NCBI GenBank assembly: GCA_011947345.1
Contig: JAAVTG010000620.1
Coordinates: 62,001 to 126,000, forward strand
Length of the DNA: 64,000 bases
Origin: Phytophthora quininea
Taxonomy: Eukaryota > Oomycota > Peronosporomycetes > Peronosporales > Peronosporaceae
Reading direction: 5' to 3'
Each line of letters begins with the position of its first letter. The stretch's first letter is position 1. Below, piece after piece: positions 9,896 to 20,100 of the stretch. Under the pieces are notes generated by a model. That model made no database searches, had not been told where the DNA came from, and saw nothing but the letters and a program-made list of their open reading frames with translations. The position numbers were made by a program, and so were the translations under genes.

Positions 9896-11184
9896 ATGGA
9901 GCGATCGAAGGTAGGTTTGATAGTGTCGACATAAGTACCGACAGGGGTCTTTGACAGTATCGTTGTTGCATGCCAAGCCCTCCAGCGAGACCAAGGCGTC
10001 GTCCAAGGATATCTGGACGATGATATCCAGCATGGAGGATCCGGCCAAAAGAAAGTATCCGAAGGCAACGAGCCTGAAGCAATAGAAAAGCCTGCGAATG
10101 CTGCACCAGAGGAGCGCGACACCTTCACATTGATCGTCGGTCCTCGCGGATCGGGAAAACCTCGCTGACCGCGAACTTCCGCAATTCTTCAAAAGCTGAA
10201 GAGATCAAACCCACTACAGCCTTGGACTACGTCTTTGTGCGACTCCGAACTAGTGGACGACCTGCAGTAGCTCACATGTGGGAGCTAGCAAGCACCAAAT
10301 GTTTGGACGAGATGATCAAAGTCCCGCTAGCTCCCGAGCGAGTTTTACACGGCGCGTTGGTGATTGTGTTGGACTTGTCGATACCTGGAGACGTCGTCCC
10401 AGCGCTGGTGAAATGGCTGGTAACGCTTTACACAGTCGTGCACGAGGTCCTGAAGGCGAAAGAGAAGAACCCTGTGGAGAAGTTCGCAGTGGACGCTCTC
10501 AAGCAAGAGGCGATGGCTCGCTTTGGGACAGCACATCCCGATAAGGACGAGGTCACTCCATTACCCCTCCCCGTTCTGATCGTTGGCAACAAGTACGAGA
10601 CTTTCCGTGACGAAGACTCGGTCAAGCGCAAAGGAGTGACTCAAGCGGTGCGATATCTGGCTCACATGTACGGTGCGAGCGTGTTATTCACGAGCATGAA
10701 GGACAAGAACCTCGTCGCGCAGTTCCGTTCGATTATGAAAGGCTTCGCGTTCCGTGCCATGCCTCGAGGTCTCAGCAAAGAGGTCGACTCTGCCAAAACT
10801 CTGTTCGTTCCTGCTGGAGCCGATTTGTTCGAGGACATTGGTCTTCCCAAGAGCTGGCGCCAAGATCGATACGGCAAAGACCAACACGAGGAAAGGGCGC
10901 GGCAGTGGGTTAAAGTAGCGAGCGAGTACTACCCAGCGACGGCAAATAACGTCGATGGAGCGCTCACTCACCGCGAACAAACCGAACAAGACGAAAAGGA
11001 CGGTGAGGAATCGCAGAACCAGTACCCAGAGCCCAACATCGATCGTGCGCGACAGCAGAAACGGTAAGGAATGCTCTACAATGTCGTTATGATCCATAAC
11101 TAATGTCCATCTTGCAGAGAGGAGCTGCGTCGATACCGTGAAAGTCGACGGAAAGCTCAAGAGCGCAAGAGTAGAGGTGCCTAA
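9896..11184 (+). CDS. DYNC2LI1: Cytoplasmic dynein-2 light intermediate chain (DYNC2LI1)
   Basis: Three exons: 9896-9910 (five codons), 9978-11063, 11118-11184; about 389 residues versus 351 in human. The P-loop LIVGPRGSGK lies at about 10130-10160, then DYVFVRL, HMWELAS, LVIVLDLS, PVLIVGNKYE.F, RYLAHMYGASVLFTS and a basic C-terminus (EELRRYRESRRKAQERK), in the order seen in DYNC2LI1. The protein is part of the retrograde intraflagellar transport motor, fitting an organism with flagellate zoospores. Two A-runs are each one base short (10047-10050 and 10156-10159); restoring them gives a single frame through the P-loop. The tiny first exon is less certain. Confidence 0.85.
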
Positions 11185-11247
11185 AGAAGAACAAAGTCTC
11201 CAGCGCAATTATTTTATTGTCTGGCTGTGTGTATCCAGATTTCTCTT

Positions 11248-11840
11248 TTACTCCAGCTTGACGTCATGGATCCCCGTGGCGTCAATGAGCTTGTAGGCCC
11301 ACTGGCCGTTGCGTACCAGGAAGCGCATGTCCAGCTCGGCGCGGCACATTTTGAGGATCTTCTTGGCCTCGTCCAGCTCCAGCTGGGGCTTCCACTCCCG
11401 GTCGAAGATACTGAGGCAAAGTTCGCACCGTAGCCGTGCGCGCCAAAGTTGACCTTGACCATCGAGCCCAAGTAGTCGATCCAGTGCAAACTGGGGGCCG
11501 CCTGCTGCTCGGGCGTCTGGTCCACGGCGCCGATCAGCAGATTCACCTGGTACGGGGCTCGACGCAGCGCACGCGCCAGCTCTCCACGCACGTAGTTGGC
11601 GGTGGCGGCGCCGTCCAGCGTCACGCCGTTGCGCAGCTCGTAGAGCTTCATGTTCTTCTGGATGTACTCGGCAAAGGCCAAGCGGTCGCTCTGCGGGCCG
11701 CTTGCCACCAGCACCTTGTGCTCGTCCAGCGCGATGGACTTGTCCTCGTCGTCCTTGTACACGAGGATGCTACGCGCCACCTTGCAGTCCGCCGCCAGCA
11801 GCACAAAGTCCTTGCCCACGACGCCGAAGATCGAGTCCAT
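11248..11840 (-). CDS. PSMB2: 20S proteasome subunit beta type-2
   Basis: About 197 residues (human 201). Visible: MDSIFGVVGKDFVLLAADCK, FAEYIQKNMKLYELRNG, TAANYVRGELARALR, PYQVNLLIGAVD, LHWIDYLGSMVKVNFGAHGYG, all diagnostic for beta-2/Pre1-type subunits of the core particle. The subunit is a structural, non-catalytic beta-ring member without a cleaved Thr-1 propeptide. After GYGANFA the frame breaks; one extra C at about 11415 (minus-strand GCCTC) restores the conserved C-terminal helices down to the stop at 11248. An upstream in-frame ATG at 11939 would add an unlikely hydrophobic leader. Converges on DYNC2LI1 with 63 bp between the stops. Confidence 0.88.
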
Positions 11841-12008
11841 GCTTGATCGCTTCCCCTTTTGTCTTATAAAATAAAGATCGTCAAGGAAAATAAATATAAT
11901 AAAAAACATGATGGCTACATTTCGGTATTGAAGCGCCATGTCCCTGACGACACCTGGGAGCTGCGTGTTTCCTGTAGCGACGTGGCGCGAGAGGAGAAGG
12001 ATTTGGCC

Positions 12009-12994
12009 ATGGACAACCTACGGGGGTTACCGACCACTTCGTCCACGTGGTGGATGTGCAGTTGCGCCAGGAGATCACCGAGGAGGTGGAGAGTAGGCTG
12101 CGAAGGCAGATCGAGGGCGAATTCAACAAGAAGCTGCAGGAAGAGTTGGCCGCACGAGACAAGAAGCGCAAGGAGCTGAGTCCTGACGCGGTTCTGCGTC
12201 GTGTCCAGTCCAAACTGTGGGTCAAAGGAGATCTGGGACTGCTGCGGGACGTCCTGGAGCCTACACCAGAAGCTGCTGCCAGTTCTACAGCTCCGCGGTC
12301 TCTCCACTTGATAGAACAACCGCCAGGGACCGACCTACCCAATATTCAGAGTGCAGTAAACACCGATATTACGAAGCACCCGAAGAAGAGACGAAAGCGC
12401 AGTCAGAACAGGACCACATTCGTAGCTGAGCTTCCTCAGACCAAACTAACCCCAGAAACTGTAGTCGAGGCCTACGCCTCTCTGCTGACCAAGTTACGCA
12501 AGCTCAAGTGGCAGATATGCCACTGCATTAGGGACAAGGATAATCATTCTCTGTCACTGTATCAAGTGTCGTTGCTGGCGGCGAGATTACGGACTGCTGT
12601 TAAGACGGGGAAGGAGATAAACTACGGGAAATTGGCGACCACAGCCGAGTTTCGGAAGTTCGAACGAGAGCCTGACAAGCTCCAAGTGAAGGGACACGCA
12701 GTCCTCTCCATGATGGAGTATGCTTGGGATGGGCTTCGGGGACTAGCTCGCAGTTCTGCGGAACTACACGTGGCCGATCAGCTTGCAACAGATGCGTTTA
12801 TGCTGGGCAGTTTAATCAAGGACACGACTGGATACAACATCAACGTCTACGACGAGGGAGAGGACAGTGATGGCGACAGTATTCGAGATGATGACGAAGA
12901 CGACAAAGATGAAACGTACAGTGAAGCTGGTAGCGAGGACAAAGTGGCATTTCCTGTGCGGAAACAGACTCGGACAAATTCTTCGACCAAGTGA
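12009..12994 (+). CDS. Coiled-coil protein of the CRN-adjacent family, member 1
   Basis: About 328 residues. N-terminal charged coiled coil (EITEEVESRLRRQIEGEF..KKLQEEL), then LSPDAVLRRVQSKLWVKGD and LLRDVLEP, a basic KKRRKRSQ cluster like a nuclear signal, a helical middle (YASLLTKLRKLK; SLLAARLRTAVKTGKEINYG; LVKFEREP-like) and an acidic tail (DGDSIRDDDEDDKDE). It is homologous along its length to 32150-33196, and its N-terminal part to 59264-59629. I do not recognise a named domain. The ATG at 12009 needs one extra G in the run near 12031; otherwise the frame opens at 12047 with GTG. It ends 268 bp from the tail of a CRN-kinase pseudogene on the opposite strand. Confidence 0.65.
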
Positions 12995-13262
12995 GCTTTG
13001 CCACGATAAACTGCATAACTGCATGGAGGTGGTTAACGCCAAAACGTGTTTAAAGATTGTTGTGCGCCAGCCGAATCAAAAACCGCTCGACGGGAATATG
13101 GCAGACACCGTGATCCAGGGGTTGACAAATAAAAGTGCCGTCGTGTTTGGAAACTTACGAGACTTGAGCAGAAGTAACCGTTGAATTGCTTCCATGATGA
13201 TCACTTCTAGCATTCCACTTTGCAATGGTTAAAATGCACAACTCATGCACAGACGTGATAAC

Positions 13263-13889
13263 TCACCTAAGCTTGCAGCCACTGAGCTTCACTTCTCCTT
13301 CCGACTGCAACTTCTCAAGAACTTTCGCAGCTGTGAGACCTGGACTCGAGAGAGCCGATAAGAGCTCCACTTTGACTCGTTTCAGCTTGCCATCCAGCAA
13401 CGACTTATCGTAACTGTCAGCTCCTTTAGGAGTTCTCCAAGCTGCCTTAAGTCATGCTGGAAGCATAGCGTCTCCCCATTGCACGAGTGGTTCCAGGTGA
13501 TGATCTTGGTGTCTGACTTGTACGACTCGTCCACGTCGATGAGCATCCAGTAGCCGGAGTCGCCTTCGGGAACAAACACGATATTCCTCCATTGAACGTC
13601 TCTGTGGCAATAGCCGTGCCAATGCTTCAACGCAGTCAGCATATCCCGCAACCAGTCGTAAATTCCGTCGGTTGTGTCTAATACCCAGCGATGAACACCC
13701 AAAGGAGAAAGTCCGACAAGGATCGTGTCATAAACGCAATCGTCGCTGCTTTGGTCTCTCCCAAAGTTCTTCACCGTTTGCAGATGCGTCCTCGTCGAGC
13801 TTCGTTTATTGATCTCCATCGGGGTTTCGTAAATGTCAACAATGCGATCGTTTACCGCATCGACTTTTTGCGTGAAAATATTGTTGATG
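13263..13889 (-). pseudogene. CRN-type kinase, C-terminal half, cut off by a hAT insertion
   Basis: Minus-strand fragment starting inside TINNIF at the hAT target site and running to a tail ending at 13263. It holds the kinase core typical of the D2-like CRN C-terminus: HGYCHRDVQWRNIVFV (catalytic HRD..N) and GYWMLIDVDESYKSD (DFG-equivalent D). Compared with the paralogue at 60.3-60.7 kb, about 57 codons are missing between KVDAVN and DRIVDIY. A frame change near 13405 separates the last ~45 codons. The N-terminal half lies at 18248-19470 beyond the nested transposons. CRN proteins are oomycete effectors, often delivered to host nuclei; this copy is broken. Confidence 0.75.
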
Positions 13890-13938
13890 GTCAGCAGCAG
13901 TGTTCGGACAATTAAATAAAAACTGCATTGGTTCTCTA

Positions 13939-16114
13939 CACTAAGCACAGCAATTAGTGTTAGTGGATATTTAGTGTTAGTTTTGTATTAGTGTTAATAA
14001 CACTAATTCGTGTGTTCTACGGTAGCCAGAAAAACTCACACTAATTCAGGTATTATTGGAGCACAGTTTGCTTTCTATCCCATTCTCATTCTGACCTCAC
14101 ACAGACACCAGTTCACAGCAAGCCACAAAGCACGACAATGTCCTCGCACGATTCGTGTACCGCTTCAACGACAACACCTTCTCCTAGAAAACCCTATCTC
14201 ATCGAGGCTGCAATGGAAAGAGCACGAGTACTTGCAGCTAATAGGCAAGAAATGCGAGGTGCACAAGTTCATTCTGACGAAATCTCAACGGACTCTCCAC
14301 AGCTTCCGTCCATTGAAAGCTCGTCAATGGCAGACTCGGCGTCACTCGACACCAAGAAACGGAAGCGCAAACTGCAACATGTCTCCACAAAGCAAGACAA
14401 GCTCGCCGTTCTCAAATGGATGATTGCCGCCGACAAAGTCGACTCAAAGTATCTGTTCAAGCGCACAATCGCTGCTTTTCCCGAATGCTTTCGAGCAGAT
14501 TCTGACTCGGCTAACTACATGAAGGCATCGCGGTGGTGGAAAGATAGGCAGAAGTTTATTGACGCCTTTTCTCGTCCTGAAAATCGGATGTCCGTCCAGG
14601 CCCTTCAGCCTGGCACTCGCAAGCATGTTATGCTCAAAGCCTTGCCTGGCCGCGGTCGCAAGCGCGATCCATGGACCGATTGGCTTCATCTGTTACTACA
14701 GGAGGAATTTCACCGGCTTCGCAAGGCTGGGTTGAAGCTCACACCCACAGTGCTTGTCTCCGTTGCTAAGTATCTACTTGCTGACTCTAACCATGAAACT
14801 TACTGTAAGACTTTCGTTCCTCCTGGCAAGGAAATTCCATTTTATGGGCAGTTAAATGTGAGATGGATTCAAACGTTTCAGGAGCGCTTTAATATTGTGC
14901 AACGAAAGCAATGCGGTAAAAGCAGCTAAGTCCGCAAAAGGAATTGCAGATTGAACGCGAGGTAGCGTTTCACATGGGTATTTTGAAGCGCGGTTTTGAC
15001 AGTGGAGAATTTACCGACACTCATATGGCTAACATGGATGAAACGCATTTCATTATTGATATGGATAATGGCAGAACACTAAACACTAAAGGAACGGAAC
15101 ACATCCAATATGCTGACGTTGTATCAGGAACGACTGGTATGACAATGGTTGTACTAATCGAAGGGGAAGTTCTGCCAAAATTGGGGTGCCAATGATGATT
15201 TTTGTTAATGCTGATGGCAATTACCCAATTCGCGGCGTTCCTGACAACATACCAGGTGTGTGTTGCTATCCATACGTGAACATGGAGATGTACACTACTA
15301 ACGCAAAACTGTATAACAGGTGTGACGTACCGAACAGCGCCAAAAGGCTTTATGACGTCCTCTGTGTTTGCCAAATGGCTTGGAGAACGGCGAGTGAACA
15401 GAAGACGACGGGGTACTCGCAAAATGATTCTCTGGGCGGACAACTATAGTGGTCATGGCATAACAGAAGCTGCTAAGGCGCAGCTAGAAGAGCTCAACAT
15501 TGATTTACGCTTCTTCCCAGCAAACGCAACGCACCTTGTGCAACCGGCGGACTCTTTCGTCATCTCAAAAATTAAGGATGCATGGACTAAACGCTGGAAC
15601 GAAAAAAGGTGGAAATGATTCGAAACGAGCAATGGCAAAATAACGTGAGGAGGGATGGTTCTTGGTCCGGCGCGCTATAAAATCCAGGCAAGCGGTTTTA
15701 TCTTCAGCTCGCGGCTGATTCTGTCCGAGATGTCAATGCACAAATAACAGCTAAGGGCAGCATCTCATATGCACAGAAAGCTATGATACGGTGCGGATTA
15801 GCGTGTAAGAACGGCAAATGGTCAGTATCACAGCTGAGCAATGAGCTCCAGTACATTATTGAGAAGCACTACCAGCACTTTATGGGAAAACCTGCCAACG
15901 AAGCCGAAGATGAAGACAGAGATAGCGTTTGTGGACAGACTCTAGAAGCTGTTGTGTAACATTCATTACGCTAGCTAACACGAACACAACACTAATTGAT
16001 GGTACCTTATATAGTGTTAGTGTCGTATTAGTGTTAATAACACTAATTCATGTGTACTTTGAAAATGGAGACTCTCGCTAATAGTGTTAGTAACACTAAT
16101 TGCTGTGCTTAGTG
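13939..16114 (+). mobile_element. Tc1/mariner-pogo-like element nested in the hAT element
   Basis: Perfect 24-bp terminal inverted repeats (beginning CACTAAGCACAGCAATTAG) at 13939-13962 and 16091-16114, flanked by TA on both sides (13937-13938 and 16115-16116), the Tc1/mariner target-site hallmark. Next to each TIR lies a 21-bp palindrome, ATTAGTGTTA-A-TAACACTAAT (13987-14007 and 16027-16047), a possible transposase binding site. The element is 2176 bp and sits 41 bp inside one hAT end, so it inserted after the hAT. The clean TIRs contrast with a frame-broken transposase. Confidence 0.88.
14138..15959 (+). pseudogene. Pogo-like DDE transposase, frame-broken
   Basis: Starts MSSHDSCTAS at 14138 with a basic DNA-binding N-terminal half (KKRKRKLQHVSTKQDKLAVL). 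The DDE catalytic half is spread over three frames: ANMDETHF (first Asp) near 15040, ILWADNYSGHG (second Asp) near 15430, and ATHLVQPADSFV near 15530. Frame changes lie near 14925, 15185 and 15320, and another before 15690; the last part ends at the stop at 15957. With three or four breaks the copy is probably inactive, although some could be homopolymer errors. Confidence 0.75.
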
Positions 16115-16184
16115 TAGAAAAACGTAATTCGTCATTGACGAATGCGGCGTAGCAATAATAAAAATTGCAATAATTAGTCAGCAT

Positions 16185-16265
16185 TGTGTGGGTTCGAACG
16201 GTGCAGCAGTTTAGACTTGACCCATCCAAGCTGTTGTGCGCGGGTTCGAGTCCCGACTCCATCAA
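16185..16265 (+). other. tRNA-like (B-box) sequence inside the hAT element
   Basis: GGTTCGAGTCC at 16243-16253 is a perfect RNA polymerase III B box and is followed by CGACTCCAT like a tRNA 3' arm. A second TpsiC-like GGTTCGAAC lies at 16189-16197. No matching acceptor 5' strand or proper A box is seen, so it is not a functional tRNA; a tRNA-derived SINE fragment is one explanation. Confidence 0.3.
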
Positions 16266-16476
16266 GAAGCTGGTGGCTGTCAGGTTCCTGGCAGGGTTTA
16301 TTTTCGGCAATCAAACAGGCCGGCGACGGCAAAATTGACAGTCATCAGTGGACATGGAGCAGGGATTTTTATCGGTGTTTTAATATGACCTGTTATAATG
16401 AATAAGGAGTTGAAACCGGTTTTTTATTTTTTATTGGAGGCGGGGAGGCTCTCAGCCAAAATCGCTTTGGCTAGCA

Positions 16477-18094
16477 CTAGACAGCATTTACAGGCTCAAC
16501 TGGGGCGCTTTCACCACCAAGGAGCGTAGTGAAGTCCCACAGCTCTCGGTTGCAGCGTAGGAAGACAATGGTCTCGAAGTTCGCCGGCAGTAAGCGTGAG
16601 CGAAGCGGTGTCAGGACTAACTTGCACTGTGAAAACAAGCGCTCGCAACGATTGCTTGTTGGTGGAATCATACACAGTATGTCTTGATACTTGGAGATCG
16701 AAGAGTGACGAGGGCGCTTCGCCTGAAGGAGAGTAGCCGTAGCGAAATCCTCTTTGTCGTTTTTCTTCTCACGAGCCGTTGAGAGGACAGCGAATCCAGC
16801 AACAGCGTCTTCTTCCTGCGAACTTAGCGACCGGTTTGACAGCAACTTTACTAGCGCACTCTCGAATTCAGGAGAGTGGATGATCTTGGCTGTCGGCTTG
16901 AGGTCGTCAGCTGTTGACGGATACTTTGCAATGACAGCGTCGAATAGAAGACGAACGTCAGCGAGATTTCGCCGCTCCGATTGCAGATGCACACAGACGC
17001 TGTCCAAATCAGCAAGCTTCTCGACAAGCTGGACAATGTGGCGGTGGGTGCTCGGACGCGGTAACAAGTCTTCAACAGCAGCAACCATCTTGATCGCATC
17101 ACGTATCTTGACGTACCGCGACAACATGTTGAAAGTCGAGGACCACCTCGTAACGTTAGCCTTCAACGGCTTGAGATCCGTGAAGCGTGCCAGCTTAGCA
17201 CTGTTGTTCGGAAGGCGTATCTGGATACAGAGAGCTTGAACTTGATCAATCAGGTCTTGGAAGTCCTTGAGGTAGCGACCGACAGCGAGGTTAAACCGAT
17301 GGCTGGCGCATCCAACCAGTGGAACGCCCAGCCGGGTCGCTATGGCCTGGTTCGTTGGGCAATTGTCGCTCACGATGAAGAGAACCATCTCCGTAGTCTT
17401 GTGGTAGACGGATAGCACAGCGTCGATCATGGCAATGTGGGCATCAGCACTCTGCATGAGAGATTGAGAGCAACGGCTGCCTCAGATCGCCCTCCCGAAC
17501 AAACACAGCGTAGATGGCAACGAAGTGGATCGTTCCGCACGACCAGCCGTCGAACATGAGCCCAAATGAATCTCCCATGGCTGCTGAGATCTTGGTGCCA
17601 ACACGCTCAGCAACATGGCGCATGTAGCGCTGCAGCGTTTTCGAAGAAACGGGCTCAACACTTGCGAGAGAGCGGGTGAGGGGGTCGTCGACTTCGCTGA
17701 GAGAGTGGTTCCTCACGATGACCCATTCCATCCACTTGTATATCTCCATCATCCTCTGGTCCACGAAGCCGTGGGCCTCCAAAGTGGCGCCACCGTTTAG
17801 CTGGCTGGCCTCGAAGTTTTGCAGGTATCCCGGGTGCTTGGTGGCGAGATGGCTGACGAGGTTGCTGTAGCCGGTTCCTGGCGCTTGCTTCCGGGATTTA
17901 CCACATTCCTTGCAGGAGAACATTCCCCACCGCAGTCCGTGTAGAAATACTCGCAGATGCCGCGCGACGTTGTCATTTGCTTGAAGTGTAGCGATCGAAA
18001 GTCGAAATGAACAACCACAGACGAGAGCTATAGAACAAAAATGATCGACGCACCACAGCCAGCCGTCTGTAGTTGTCCACAGTACACCAGCCAT
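16477..18094 (-). CDS. hAT transposase (one frame break)
   Basis: N-terminal BED-type zinc finger ([17 protein letters not shown]) near 17850-17920, then the RNase H-like core beginning [36 protein letters not shown] with [13 protein letters not shown], and the C-terminal hAT dimerisation segment [20 protein letters not shown]. These in this order define hAT transposases. The two open frames (18094-17444 and 17457-16477) overlap by 14 bases and are offset by one base, so a single indel near 17450 separates an otherwise complete protein of about 540 residues. The exact start is uncertain. Confidence 0.82.
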
Positions 18095-18247
18095 CCTTTT
18101 TACGTGAAGGGTAAAAAGTAAATATACTTATTACGGGGCCAATTGTAAATTGTACGGTCTTTTCTACTTTCCAATAATCCGTTATTCCGTCAATATAATA
18201 TTCAATTTATTGTATTTTAATAACTTTTTCCGATCACTGGTCAGCAG

Positions 18248-19470
18248 GGACTCGATCTTCTTACTGCGATTAATCGCCACAATCTCCATATTTTCGCCCC
18301 AAGTTGCGTAGCCGAGAATGTATGGGAGATTGCCATACAGCACGGGGTTCAAGGTCATCTTACCGGTCAGTTCGAGCGGGTTGTTACCGACCAAAGCGCG
18401 AGTGTTTTTCTCCTCTCTTCTCCTTGAAGAACCAAACCATCGATGTGGAAAACAACGTTAGACCGAATGGCTCCAGCTCTGCCGGCACTTCTAACGCTCT
18501 TGACATGTTTTCCCTTGGAACGAAGAAGGCGCAATGAAATTTCAAGCAGATAATAGTAGTAGCTAATCCATTTGCCGTTTGTGACAGGCTTCTGTCACAC
18601 GGACGCCACCGCGTTAGCGCGGTGGCCAATCACCTCTTAGATAGAATCGTTGGTCGTACGGTCTCGACTCGCGTGGTCGTCTCGACAAGTTAACAGAGTT
18701 CAATTTGCCTACTTCATTCCTCTGCTTGTGTAAGCAAGTACCAGGCTGCAGTTAGCCCGTTACACCGTTGGTTGCCGACATTTCTGGAGGGTACGAAAAC
18801 TTATACCAGAGCGAGTCCAATCCTACGATGAAGTCTGGACAGACTACCCTGGGTGAATCACGGCGGAATAACGCGTCGGTAGACACCGTTTCGATCCGTT
18901 CTATCGGTGGGAGGTGGAATGGCCGTGGTCGTCGCAGTATTTCTCGCAGTTCCGACGTCGTAGGAAACGTTTTGTACTCCAACAATTAGTGATGCCATAG
19001 CTCTGCTAACATCACGGGATACTGCTTCGCAACAGAAATCGGCCCTGGTGATCGGGCTGCAACCTTATGAAGGTCAATTGCTGCGGGTCGTTTTGTCCAG
19101 CTTCCACTCCTAGGGACGACGAACACGTGGATTTGCTGCTTATCAAGCGAGCCGAACGTTTCCCAAATATTTGGTCGAGGTCCAGCTTCGTCAGGTAGAG
19201 TCCTGGGATCTTAGACAATTCTTGAGCGTTCCACATCTTCTTGCATTGCAAAGCTACTTCCTGAGGAGATTCCATAGAGAACCATCGATCACTGTCCATT
19301 TTTGCCAGATACAAGTCGAGCAACCGAGCGTCAAGCAATCCCATCGAGTCCTTCTTGCTCCCCACGATAGCTGCTTGGAGATCCGTCCCTCTGCTGCCCG
19401 ACGATATCTCCACGCAAAAGCTTGGTTGGCCTTTCCCCACCAGCACACACCACAGCTCTAGTGTCTGCAT
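18248..19470 (-). pseudogene. CRN-type effector, N-terminal half
   Basis: Starts at 19470 with a CRN-like ubiquitin-fold N-terminus (LWCVLVGKGQPSFCVEI, then LLDLYLAKMDSDRWF, the counterpart of the LxLFLAK signature). A linker domain follows in another frame (ELREILRRPRPFHL, LWYKFSYP, 18985-18752), then the kinase N-lobe region (NPVLYGNLPYILGYATWGEN, MEIVAINRSKKIESLLT) ending at the hAT target site at 18248. Stops and frame changes occur near 19010-18985 and 18630-18395. The matching C-terminal half is at 13263-13889. No hydrophobic secretion signal is visible at the assigned start. Confidence 0.7.
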
Positions 19471-19540
19471 TCCAAATTAAAAAGTGAAGGTGTAAGGACT
19501 GGAAGCTGTGCTCTTGGAGAGGCAAATTGTAAACTGACAT

Positions 19541-20100
19541 TCTGTGCTTTATCCTTTTTCGTTCCTGCTCGATCTACCTTTGTTGTGCGCTCTGTGCACC
19601 CATGTACGATATGCAATTGGTTGGCTTTGGAGCGACGTCGACGTCGAACCCCGTTGCGCAACCCGTGAGTATGCAGTGCGGCTTGTCCTTGAAGCTTGGC
19701 GAGACTCATCGAATGATGTTGTGCCGATCTTGAGCAGGTCCTTACAGAAGGTGAGTGCTTGAGTTGGTCAACTTGCACCACTTCCATCCATCACACGCTC
19801 GTTGGCACTGATATTTGCGAGGAAGCATAGCGAGAATGGTCTTGTACAAGCTTTTGGACGATACTCTTTCTAATCGCAACGAAGTCGTTGCCGATCTACC
19901 GCACCACGTCTTCACCAATTTTCGCCACCGTCTTCCATCGAGGATTATCTGTACCTGTACCGAAACCAAGAAGCTTGCGATGAAGGAACGCCGATGGAAA
20001 ACGACAGCTCTCTACAGAACTTGGATCAGACTGTGATCATTCAAGTGATAAAAAGGTCGCCGTCCTGAATCCCCCGAACCAGTTAATTCTCTTCTCACCA
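19541..20100 (+). other. Unresolved region upstream of the plus-strand CRN pseudogene
   Basis: Lies between two head-to-head CRN loci. Several short plus-strand frames exist (for example 19815-20036, with KLLDDTLSNRNEVVADL) but none matches the CRN N-terminal domain convincingly. It may be the decayed N-terminal part of the 20.1-21.5 kb CRN or shared 5' sequence. Confidence 0.35.

Larger units (their letters stand above)
13898..18239 (-). mobile_element. hAT DNA transposon with 8-bp target duplication, hosting a nested pogo-like element
   Basis: The termini are CAGTGTTCGGACAA at 13898 and, reading inward from 18239, CAGTGATCGGAAAA: imperfect terminal inverted repeats starting with the hAT-typical CAGTG. 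Both ends are flanked by the identical 8-mer GTCAGCAG (13890-13897 and 18240-18247). Removing the element and one 8-mer rejoins the CRN coding sequence exactly (..ESLL T INNIF..). Without the inner element (13939-16114 plus TA) it measures about 2.16 kb. It encodes one transposase on the minus strand. The perfect target duplication implies a fairly recent insertion. Confidence 0.85.

Noticed and set aside
11436..11846. Plus-strand ORF of 136 codons across the proteasome gene
   Set aside because: Complement of PSMB2; the minus-strand product is a clear orthologue.
14138..15959. Retroelement polyprotein at this locus
   Set aside because: TA duplication, short TIRs and DDE motifs identify a cut-and-paste pogo-like element; no reverse transcriptase motif is present.
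16185..16265. Functional tRNA gene
   Set aside because: B box present but no acceptor-stem partner, A box or anticodon arm could be paired.
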